NCBI GenBank assembly: GCA_009936695.1
Contig: JAACEA010000045.1
Span: 1 to 23,769 of the forward strand
Direction: 5' to 3'
From: Planctomycetia bacterium
Lineage (GTDB): Bacteria; Planctomycetota; Phycisphaerae; Phycisphaerales; SM1A02
Length of the DNA stretch: 23,769 nt
The notes under the pieces are model-generated. The model saw only the letters and a program-made list of their open reading frames with translations. It was not told where the DNA came from and searched no databases. The position numbers and the translations under genes are program-made. Numbering within the stretch: the stretch's first letter is position 1; the number at the start of each line of letters is the position of its first letter. Shown here piece by piece: positions 1-6,233 of the stretch.

Positions 1-774
1 ATGTTCGACCGCGACTTCCCGCTCGGGGTGGAGGACCAGCTGCTCAGCGAGCCGTGGCCCTTCGCCGTCGAGCACTCGGGCATTCGGCAGGTGGGGCATG
101 CCCCGAACACGAAGATCACCATATTCGTCTACTGCTCGGTGCTCGGCGTCATCGTCTTCGCCATTTATTACCTCTTCAACTTAATGGCGGGCCAGCAGCA
201 TCTGTGGAACTTGAGGGACGGCACGATGCAGGACTACCGTGACCCGGCGACGGCCACACTGCTGACCAACTCGCGCACCAAGGACCGTGGCACGGTTGCG
301 AGCTGCCTGACGTCGCTCTCGTTCTCCTTGATGGTCAACGCGCTGCTCGACAAGTATGGGCACATTGACCCCTCCACCTCGACCGTATTCGTGGGCATGA
401 CGCTAGGCGGCACCTTCGGCTTCATCCTCGACAACCAGATGGGCTCGGACGAAGGATTCCGCGAGTACCTCTGGAACCCAGGAGACGGGATGAAGTACGC
501 TCTCGGGGCGCTCGCCTCCGCTCGGTATGGCCGCTACCTGATCACAATCATCTTCGACATGTTCTTCACCGTGATCCTCTTCAAGATTCTGTACTCGAAG
601 CTCGTGCGCCTCGCAGGCTTCTCGCAGCACGGGCGGGAGTGGATTGCCAACGGGATGGTGTCCTGTTTCATCGCCGTGATCACGTACCAAGTTTACGCGA
701 ACATGACTCGCTTCGAATGGGCCTACCCATCGGGCGTCGAAGACGTCAAAAATCAGGTGCGCCCAACGTCGTAG
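1..774 (+). CDS. Hypothetical multi-pass membrane protein
   Basis: I do not recognise the family. The 257-residue product has about five hydrophobic segments: residues 38-63, 98-116, 125-143, 178-203 and 213-232. A soluble N-terminal stretch and a hydrophilic loop around 65-97 lie between or before them. The ATG is the first base of the window, so the true start and any ribosome site cannot be judged. Codon use departs from the rest of the window: leucine codons TTA (181), CTA (403) and TTG (211, 328) occur, and one 60-base line (541-600) is only about 42% GC. Membrane helices rich in Ile and Phe explain part of that but not the choice of leucine codons. Another hydrophobic ORF begins 8 bases downstream in another frame. 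It could be a native gene, a transferred gene, or foreign sequence joined at a contig edge. Confidence 0.6.
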   Translation: MFDRDFPLGVEDQLLSEPWPFAVEHSGIRQVGHAPNTKITIFVYCSVLGVIVFAIYYLFNLMAGQQHLWNLRDGTMQDYRDPATATLLTNSRTKDRGTVASCLTSLSFSLMVNALLDKYGHIDPSTSTVFVGMTLGGTFGFILDNQMGSDEGFREYLWNPGDGMKYALGALASARYGRYLITIIFDMFFTVILFKILYSKLVRLAGFSQHGREWIANGMVSCFIAVITYQVYANMTRFEWAYPSGVEDVKNQVRPTS

Positions 775-782
775 GCTGAGCC

Positions 783-1181
783 GTGGGGGTTCCCTGGCAC
801 CAGGCGCCCGCCCTTGCTTCTTCCTGGCAGTGGATCTCGGGGCAGACGATGATTCTCAACGTTGTGATCATGAACATGGTCTACCTCGTCACTGAGACCC
901 GGGTCAAGGTGGGCGAAAAGGTGAGATGGCCCGACCTCACCCTGGCCGTCCTTGCACCGTTCCCGTACGCCCGGCCGGAGGAGATGCCCCCCCTCACCCA
1001 GCACATGGCCGGATGTCTGATCGGCGAGACGTACCCCGCGCCCGTCGTCGATCACGAAACGGCGTACCGCCTGGCGAAAGAGCGGATCTTCGACGCTCGC
1101 GGCACGAGTCGGGCACGGCAGGAGGCGTCCCGCGTCTATCGGAAGCACGGCTCGCGGAGCCGCCGCACCGAACGGCGGTGA
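783..1181 (+). CDS. Hypothetical protein with one N-terminal hydrophobic segment
   Basis: A GTG-initiated ORF of 132 codons follows the membrane protein after 8 bases. Residues 22-40 (around MILNVVIMNMVYLV) would form one membrane helix. The rest is soluble, with a basic C-terminus rich in Arg and Ser. No Shine-Dalgarno site precedes the GTG. The hydrophobic segment resembles those of the preceding ORF, so the two may be one decayed or mis-sequenced gene. However, the preceding frame ends at TAG 772-774 and this frame has TGA at 777-779, so a single indel would not join them cleanly. No family is recognised. It converges on the next gene with only 19 bases between the two stops. Confidence 0.4.
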   Translation: MGVPWHQAPALASSWQWISGQTMILNVVIMNMVYLVTETRVKVGEKVRWPDLTLAVLAPFPYARPEEMPPLTQHMAGCLIGETYPAPVVDHETAYRLAKERIFDARGTSRARQEASRVYRKHGSRSRRTERR

Positions 1182-1200
1182 TCACCCGGCCTCGACGAAT

Positions 1201-1566
1201 TCAGGATTCGACGTGGAAGAGCTTGTTGTAGATCGTCCAACGACCGTCGACCCGAAGCATCGAGAAGGTGTCGAGGAAGGTCATCCCGAGATAGGACTCG
1301 CGCAGGCGCACGGCCGCGGTCTCGCCCGCGACCTCGCAGGCGAGGATCTCCAGCATCCGCGGGGCATCCGACGCGTCGGGCGACGGCTGCTGGGCCTCGA
1401 CGAATCCCGCGAAGTCGTCGACGCTCATCTCGTGGAGTCCGTCCGGCAGATAGCCCGCGATCTTCGCGTTGCCATGAAAGACCTCGCGGACCATCGCGGA
1501 GTCCGAGCCGCGGAGGCTCGTGTAGTACCGCTCGACGCAGTCGTGGATCTGGTCGACGTCGCTCAT
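1201..1566 (-). CDS. NTF2-like / SnoaL-type small protein (lumazine-binding-like)
   Basis: The 121-residue product has the order of a nuclear-transport-factor-2 fold: an N-terminal helix (VDQIHDCVERYYTSLRGSD), a fixed-size body, and a closing strand pair ending in DGRWTIYNKLFHVES. This is typical of the putative lumazine-binding or SnoaL-like group in bacteria, whose members are usually small secondary-metabolism or ligand-binding proteins of unknown substrate. The ATG at 1566 is chosen because AAAGGAACG lies just upstream; the longer open frame further upstream lacks such a site and overlaps the neighbouring gene. No signal peptide is present, so it should be cytoplasmic. It may be transcribed with the phosphoesterase gene ending 110 bases upstream. 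Confidence 0.8.
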   Translation of the reverse strand: MSDVDQIHDCVERYYTSLRGSDSAMVREVFHGNAKIAGYLPDGLHEMSVDDFAGFVEAQQPSPDASDAPRMLEILACEVAGETAAVRLRESYLGMTFLDTFSMLRVDGRWTIYNKLFHVES

Positions 1567-1676
1567 GGTCGTTCCTTTCGTTGATTCGATGGCGGCGATC
1601 GTCGATCGAACCGCGGTGGAAGATGCAAGCCTACGTGCTCGCCGACGTTCGGGTCGGCCGCGAATCGAACCGGTGA

Positions 1677-2696
1677 TCATCGCCGGATGCTGCTGATCCG
1701 CCGATCGCGGATCCGCGGCGCGATCTCCTCGCCGTTGGTGAGGGACTGATGGAGATCGACGCCGAGTTGAGCCGGCGATGGGCCCACCCATTCGCTGCCG
1801 ACGCCCTCGACCCGGATCTCGAGATCCCGGGGATCGATCGTGATGCGGGCGAAGAGGCAGTCGCGGTACGGACAGGTGCACGAGATCCAGGGATGCTGCT
1901 CGTGGACGTCCGCCGGATAGCTCGCGTGCCGGTGATCCCCACCGACCCACTGGTAGGACGCCGAGTTGACGTGGAGATGGGTGACGCCCGCGACCCGGAC
2001 CAGTTGGTCGACGTGCGAATGACCGTTGATCGCCAGGATCACGCGATCGGCGGCGTCGCCGAGGATTCCCTGGACCTCCTCCGCGTTGTCGACCGCGTAC
2101 GCGCCGGCGAGCGGTTGATGGCACGCCACGACGACCGGGCCCTCGCCCGACGCGAGCTGCGCCTTCAACCACGCGATCTGTTCGGGCCCGACGTACGAGG
2201 GGTACCCCCCCCGGCCGGAAGGCGAGCCGCGGTCGTTTCCATCAAGGACCAGCAGGCGGATGCCTCCGATATCCGTCGCGTAGTGACGACCGGGCATCCC
2301 GAACCGCTCCACGCACTGCGCCTTCGTCACGCCCTTGTCGAGATCATGGTTGCCGATGACGTGCAGCGACCGAGGATGCGCCTCGTTGAACCGACGGATG
2401 ACGGATTCGTTCTCGGGGATCGGATAGGCGAAGTCGCCGAGCTGGACGATCGCATCCGGCGGACGCTTCGACATCGACGCGAGGAATGCGTCGAGGCGAG
2501 CCTCGCCGTCGTGCATGATGTCGTGATGCAGATCGGTGATCACCCCGAGTCGGACCGGCGCCGCGAGACGCCGGACCGACGCCGTCGACCGCTGCGGCAG
2601 GGCGAACGCCACGGACGCGACCGCGGCGGTCCCGAGAAACGCGCGTCGGCTGGGACATGCCGGCTCCCGCCGGCCCGGTTCGGTGCGTTCGCTCAT
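1677..2696 (-). CDS. Tat-exported calcineurin-like metallophosphoesterase
   Basis: The 339-residue product has a twin-arginine signal (SRRAFLG, residues 16-22, then a hydrophobic stretch to about 34). A calcineurin-like phosphoesterase domain follows. The metal ligand blocks are in order: D55-L-H57, GD at 87-88, GNHD at 115-118, H193 (ACHQP) and GHSH at 225-228. All residues expected for a dinuclear metal centre are therefore visible. The family hydrolyses phosphate mono- or diesters; the substrate cannot be read from sequence. The likely site of action is the periplasm or paryphoplasm. The start at 2696 is preferred because GGAG precedes it by about 9 bases; an in-frame ATG at 2711 would add five residues. 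A cysteine-containing stretch (CTCPYRDC) lies near the C-terminal end of the domain. Confidence 0.9.
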   Translation of the reverse strand: MSERTEPGRREPACPSRRAFLGTAAVASVAFALPQRSTASVRRLAAPVRLGVITDLHHDIMHDGEARLDAFLASMSKRPPDAIVQLGDFAYPIPENESVIRRFNEAHPRSLHVIGNHDLDKGVTKAQCVERFGMPGRHYATDIGGIRLLVLDGNDRGSPSGRGGYPSYVGPEQIAWLKAQLASGEGPVVVACHQPLAGAYAVDNAEEVQGILGDAADRVILAINGHSHVDQLVRVAGVTHLHVNSASYQWVGGDHRHASYPADVHEQHPWISCTCPYRDCLFARITIDPRDLEIRVEGVGSEWVGPSPAQLGVDLHQSLTNGEEIAPRIRDRRISSIRR

Positions 2697-2782
2697 CGGA
2701 TTCGTCTCCATCACCGAAGTAGGAAGGTGCGAAGCGTCGCGGGACGAAGGCGACCCCCCCACCATAGACGCTCGGAAGACGC

Positions 2783-3124
2783 TCAGATCCGATCCACCTC
2801 GATCGGCGGTCGCCCGCTCGCGAAGACCAGCATCCCCAGCACGCCGCTCCCCACCACCACGCAGAGCGCCGTGAACGCCGCGGCGAACCCACCACCCGCT
2901 TCCGCGAGCCACCCGGTGATCACCGGGCAGAGCACCCCCGAAAGCGAGAAGAAGGTCACGATCATGCCGGTGGCGAGCCCTGTCCGTCCCCGGAAGAGGT
3001 CGGCGCAGATCGAGTAGTACGGGCTGTTCGGCGCCATCGAGAATCCGATCGCCAGCGAGATGAACGCCACCGCCCATCCGACCGAGTGGACGAAGATCAC
3101 CGGAATGAAGCAGACGACCGCGAC
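2783..3124 (-). pseudogene. C-terminal remnant of an MFS transporter
   Basis: This reading frame encodes about 113 residues with three to four hydrophobic helices. They match the last part of a major facilitator permease: a helix around VHSVGWAVAFISLAIGFSM, a loop with DLFRGRTGLATG typical of the later MFS half, then helices GMIVTFFSLSGVLCPVITGWL and FTALCVVVGSGVLGMLVF. A normal MFS protein has about 400 residues, so roughly three quarters is missing. The frame is closed upstream by TGA 3125-3127, which is also the stop codon of the DinB-family gene. The remnant thus starts directly after an intact unrelated gene. The only candidate start is a GTG at 3100 with no ribosome site. I infer a deletion or recombination scar, not a functional transporter. 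Confidence 0.7.
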
Positions 3125-3613
3125 TCAGAGATCTTCGCGCGGAATGCCCAGCTCCCGTCGCCAGCAGGCGAGCTGGCCGACGTGCACGCCCTCGTGCCCG
3201 GTCATGATGTAGGCGATGAAGTCACCGACGCTGGAGAAGCGGCGATGCAGCATCTCCATCTGGCAGGGCGCCGCGAGCTGGGCCTCGGTCGCGTTCGGAA
3301 GCAGCGCGGCGACTCGTGCATGCTGGGCCGCCAGCTGATCGAGAAGCTCGGTCATCGACGGATAGTCGGCGACCTCCGCGGTGATCGGCGCGCCAGGGAA
3401 GAACCGTTCGGCCCACTCCGGGGGAAACGTCTGATCGGCCCCGAGCTCGAATGCGGCGAGGTCCGCGGCGAGGGCGAGGTGTCCGATCTGCCACGCGGGA
3501 TGGTTGATGAGTCCATTCGGCTGCTGGACGCATTGATCCGGCGTCAGATCCTCGACGAAGTAGCGGAGGTGCTTGAGATTGAAGTCGTAGACGAAGAGCA
3601 GGTGTTCGAGCAT
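3125..3613 (-). CDS. DinB-fold (DinB_2) family protein
   Basis: The 162-residue product has the four-helix DinB-like fold. The usual three metal-binding histidines are visible: H45 in WQIGHLALA, and H140 and H144 in TGHEGVHVGQL. Members are divalent-metal proteins, some acting as thiol-dependent S-transferases (bacillithiol or mycothiol), many uncharacterised. The start at 3613 is fixed by GGAGAAAAAC immediately upstream; the frame stays open for 16 further codons without a better site. The regulator gene upstream ends at 3658, so the pair may be co-transcribed. The stop abuts the MFS remnant. It should be cytoplasmic. Confidence 0.85.
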   Translation of the reverse strand: MLEHLLFVYDFNLKHLRYFVEDLTPDQCVQQPNGLINHPAWQIGHLALAADLAAFELGADQTFPPEWAERFFPGAPITAEVADYPSMTELLDQLAAQHARVAALLPNATEAQLAAPCQMEMLHRRFSSVGDFIAYIMTGHEGVHVGQLACWRRELGIPREDL

Positions 3614-3657
3614 GTGTTTTTCTCCAGCCCGGATCGTACTTCCCTTCCGAACCGACG

Positions 3658-4080
3658 TCATTCCACGCCCTGATCCTCCCCGGGCACCTTGCGGTCGTGT
3701 CCCGTCAGGCGCGCCGTCAGTTCGGCCTGGCTCGTGACCCCGAGTTTCTTGTACGCCCGGCGGGCGAGGGTGGACACGGTGTGCACCGACACCCGCAGTC
3801 GATCCGCGACCTGAGCCCGCGTCAGTCCGTCCGCGAGCGCCAGCGCCACCTCACGCTCCCGGGCGGTGAGCGCGGGCAGACCCGCGGAGTCGGCGGCGGT
3901 TCCATCCCAGTCCCCGACCTTCGATCGGGGCGAGGTGATGATCGTCGGAGACGGCAGCAGACCGCCGACCAGCGGATCGAGGGTGATGCGGATCGCCTGA
4001 TTGCAGCCGACGGCGCTCCCGTCCGGATCCCCGTCCACCACCTTGCCGGTGTTCCTCGGCATGTCGAGGAAGGAAACCAC
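3658..4080 (-). CDS. Small LuxR-type helix-turn-helix regulator
   Basis: The C-terminal 60 residues form a clear LuxR/GerE DNA-binding domain: LTAREREVALALADGLT, then AQVADRLRVSVHTVSTLARRAYKKLGV. The N-terminal part of about 70 residues is too short for a response-regulator receiver domain and lacks its aspartates; it may be a degenerate PAS-like sensor or a truncated input domain. A GTG at 4080 is preferred since GGAGG lies about 8 bases before it. A GTG at 4089 would lie directly against that site. The frame is closed upstream by the stop of the next gene (TAA, complement of 4102-4104), so no longer protein is possible. It sits between a winged-helix gene and the DinB gene in one leftward run. 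Confidence 0.75.
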   Translation of the reverse strand: MVSFLDMPRNTGKVVDGDPDGSAVGCNQAIRITLDPLVGGLLPSPTIITSPRSKVGDWDGTAADSAGLPALTAREREVALALADGLTRAQVADRLRVSVHTVSTLARRAYKKLGVTSQAELTARLTGHDRKVPGEDQGVE

Positions 4081-4101
4081 CGCGAGCACCCTCCGCCGGA
4101 G

Positions 4102-4545
4102 TTACGCGAGTTCCTCCTTCGAGAGGCGATAGGTGCCGGACATCTGGAATCGGAACCCCGCCTTCGAATGAAACTCGGGATCGGCGTGCTGCTCGACGGC
4201 CTGGTCGTAGTCTCCCTTGATCACATCGCCGATCGCGATGAGCCTCGCCACGACCTCTTCGTCATGATCGTCGAACGCGACGACGATCTGTTCACAGGTC
4301 GCGCGATATCCGGTTTCACGCCGCGGCTTCCGAACGCGAATCACGCGGAGCAGACCCATCGCGACGAGCGCATCCACCTGGCGATGGAGTTCCGAGGACG
4401 CCAGGCCCGTCACGGACGCGATGTCCGAAATCGTCGTGGTGGCGTTCGTGTTGCGAATGAACTCCCAGGTCCGCATCGTCGCGGACTCGGTGAGAAGTTC
4501 GAGCACCCCCGGGTCCGCGGCATCCAACGTCATCGATACGGTCAT
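4102..4545 (-). CDS. ArsR-like winged-helix transcriptional regulator
   Basis: The 147-residue product has an N-terminal winged helix at about residues 15-85. MRTWEFIRNTNATTTISDIA leads into the recognition region (ASVTGLASSELHRQVDALVAMGLL), followed by a basic wing (VIRVRKPRRETGYRA). The C-terminal half is helical (DHDEEVVARLIAIGDVI) and may mediate dimerisation or ligand sensing. The start at 4545 coincides with where the protein-like character begins; the frame stays open upstream to 4713 but that part reads as low-quality sequence. No strong ribosome site is visible. Its stop lies 21 bases before the small LuxR-type regulator, suggesting a two-regulator operon with the DinB gene. Confidence 0.75.
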   Translation of the reverse strand: MTVSMTLDAADPGVLELLTESATMRTWEFIRNTNATTTISDIASVTGLASSELHRQVDALVAMGLLRVIRVRKPRRETGYRATCEQIVVAFDDHDEEVVARLIAIGDVIKGDYDQAVEQHADPEFHSKAGFRFQMSGTYRLSKEELA

Positions 4546-4980
4546 GGCCGGATCATCGCACGAGCGCGACGATGGCGTGGGGATCGGGGCCGGGAACCGG
4601 ACGCCGGGACCGACGAGCGTACCCTTCTCGGAGTACGAGATCCCTCGAATTCGGTGCTCACCGCGATCGACCGGGATGAATCCGGGGGACTTTTCCAGAT
4701 CCCGTACCGCCAATCGGTGAAGTCGTCCGCGAACTGCGCGGTCTCGAACCGATTCCCTTCGAACCTCGGCGGCGAAAAGAGCTTCACCGAAGATCCATGC
4801 TAGTTTTGCAAAGGCGACGAGGACGAGCGTCCTGGTGGGATCCGAGTTCCTTCGGAGGATTCTTCGGTGGGGCGGAACCCTTCACGCCGCCTCGGCGAAC
4901 GAGATCGCCGACGTCCCCCGGGGATGCGGGTCGGACAGGAAACACGGTCATGACGACCACACTTCAATGGGGTTTGGAAA
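4546..4980. other. Intergenic region between divergent genes
   Basis: This 435-base gap separates the leftward winged-helix regulator from the rightward beta-helix protein and should hold both promoters. An 8-base palindrome TTTGCAAA lies at 4805-4812. Arms CACCGAAGATCC (4785-4796) and GGATTCTTCGGTG (4857-4869) are inverted copies with a one-base bulge and a loop of about 60 bases; either could be an operator but the support is weak. A leftward frame at 4787-4680 reads with unusually many aromatic residues (QFADDFTDWRYGIWKSP), but it has no conserved partner or ribosome site, so I do not call a gene. Confidence 0.4.
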
Positions 4981-5913
4981 ATGAGCACGCCTGACACGTT
5001 CACGATCAGATCGTTCGCATCGACGATGACACTCGCCTTCGGGATCACGATGGCGGCCGCGGCCGACACCATCACGGTCTGCCCCGACGGCTCCTGCGAC
5101 TTCACGGATCCCGCGGCGGCCTCCCAGGCGGCCCAGGATGGAGACGTCATCGAGATCGCGGCGGGCACCTACCTGCTCGAGAATCCCGTTTCCATCTACG
5201 GACCGAGCGTCGAGATTCGCGGCGCCGTGGACGGCAAGGGCCGACCGGCGACGATTCTCGACGGCCAGGGAGACTTCGTCACCTTCGGTGCCATCCTGCT
5301 TCCGGACTCGACCCTTCGAGTCGAGAACGTCGTGATCACCGGTGGTTTCGGCGAGTACGGCGGGGGCGTGGTCATCCGGCATGGAGAGACCACGTTCGAG
5401 AACTGCCGGATCACCGGCAATCACGCGAACATTCATGGTGGTGGCATGTACCTGCACCACGGCGGCACGAATGTCACGCTCAGCGGATGCGAGATCACCG
5501 GCAACACGGCGGCGCATCCGGTCTTTGAGTCCCTGGGTGACGGCGGTGCCATCTTCGGGGGGGTCGTGACGCTCGTCGACACCGACGTCAGCGGTAACTG
5601 GGCCCAGAACGCCGGAGGCGGCTTCGCCCAGAACTCGGTCGTGCTCGTCGGCAGTCGCATCTGCGGGAACGATGCGGGCCTCCACTCCCCACAGGGCTAC
5701 GGGCAGGTGACCATCATCACCGGCTGCATCGAGGAATCGTGCGACTGCCTGCCGGTGAGCCCGGCGGACCTCAACGGCGACAACGCCGTGAACGGCGCCG
5801 ACCTCGGACTCCTGCTCGCGAACTGGGGACAGCCGGGCCTCGGCGACCTGAACGGCGACGACGTCGTCGGCGGTGCGGATCTCGGCCTGATGCTCGCCGC
5901 CTGGTCCGAGTGA
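4981..5913 (+). CDS. Secreted right-handed beta-helix protein with dockerin-like tail
   Basis: The 310-residue product has an N-terminal signal peptide (hydrophobic core at about residues 14-27, ending near AAA-ADT). A parallel beta-helix follows at about 30-250, with repeated turns such as VENVVITGGFG, FENCRITGNHA, LSGCEITGNTA and LVDTDVSGNWA, and with Gly-Gly loops. The C-terminal 48 residues (262-309) are two dockerin-like calcium loops: DLNGDNAVNGADLGLLLANW and DLNGDDVVGGADLGLMLAAW. Such tails are common on exported proteins of Phycisphaerae. The beta-helix resembles polysaccharide-binding or lyase scaffolds, but I see no lyase active site and give no enzyme activity. The start ATG follows TTTGGAAA, a weak site. 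A strong hairpin lies 50 bases after the stop. Confidence 0.85.
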   Translation: MSTPDTFTIRSFASTMTLAFGITMAAAADTITVCPDGSCDFTDPAAASQAAQDGDVIEIAAGTYLLENPVSIYGPSVEIRGAVDGKGRPATILDGQGDFVTFGAILLPDSTLRVENVVITGGFGEYGGGVVIRHGETTFENCRITGNHANIHGGGMYLHHGGTNVTLSGCEITGNTAAHPVFESLGDGGAIFGGVVTLVDTDVSGNWAQNAGGGFAQNSVVLVGSRICGNDAGLHSPQGYGQVTIITGCIEESCDCLPVSPADLNGDNAVNGADLGLLLANWGQPGLGDLNGDDVVGGADLGLMLAAWSE

Positions 5914-5963
5914 ACTCGGATGATCACCGGCCCGCGTCATCGCGGCTGGACATGGAGATCGAC

Positions 5964-5991
5964 GACGACCCCGGCTCCGGCCGGGGTCGTC
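5964..5991 (+). terminator. Terminator-like hairpin with UNCG tetraloop
   Basis: A perfect 12-base stem (GACGACCCCGGC with GCCGGGGTCGTC) closes on the loop TCCG. As RNA this is C(UCCG)G, a member of the very stable UNCG tetraloop class. It lies 50 bases after the beta-helix gene stop and is followed by the modestly T-containing GCCTCATTATT, not by a true T-run. A rho-independent or stabilising 3' end role is likely. Confidence 0.65.
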
Positions 5992-6107
5992 GCCTCATTA
6001 TTCCGGCATTCCGGCCGACGGACGATGATCATCACTCGGCAAGGAACGTTCCCACCCTTCATCACCAGTGCCGATCGCGCGGCAATCCTCTCCTCCGCGG
6101 CGCATGT

Positions 6108-6122
6108 TCTTCAATTTGAAGA
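6108..6122. promoter_or_regulatory. Candidate operator palindrome upstream of GH16
   Basis: TCTTCAATTTGAAGA is a perfect 7+1+7 palindrome, conspicuously A/T-rich in GC-rich surroundings, about 112 bases before the GH16 start. Its size and symmetry suit a dimeric repressor or activator. The right arm TTGAAG resembles a -35 element, but no good -10 follows at 17 bases (TTTGCC). Confidence 0.35.
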
Positions 6123-6233
6123 CGAGCGGCGAACCGTCTTTGCCGGATCCTCGTATCCCGCCGCGGGGCATCAGCGACGACCGATTCGGGCTCGGCCCAT
6201 GCGAGCGATGGACGGCGTCGGAGGAGCAACGAC

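Larger units (their letters stand above)
5914..6233. other. Intergenic region upstream of the GH16 gene
   Basis: This 320-base gap holds the hairpin at 5964-5991 and an A/T-rich palindrome at 6108-6122. It also carries the Shine-Dalgarno site GGAGGAG just before the GH16 start. The rest shows no convincing gene; two forward open frames here have no protein-like character. Confidence 0.5.

Noticed and set aside
4680..4787. Leftward frame rich in aromatic residues upstream of the winged-helix gene
   Set aside because: It looks protein-like for about 35 residues only, then fades; no ribosome site, family or conserved frame could be supported.
3697..4803. Long forward ORF of 368 codons opposite the two regulator genes
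   Set aside because: It is antisense to the LuxR-type and winged-helix genes, has Arg/His/Gly-rich composition typical of GC-rich shadow frames, and no recognisable domain.
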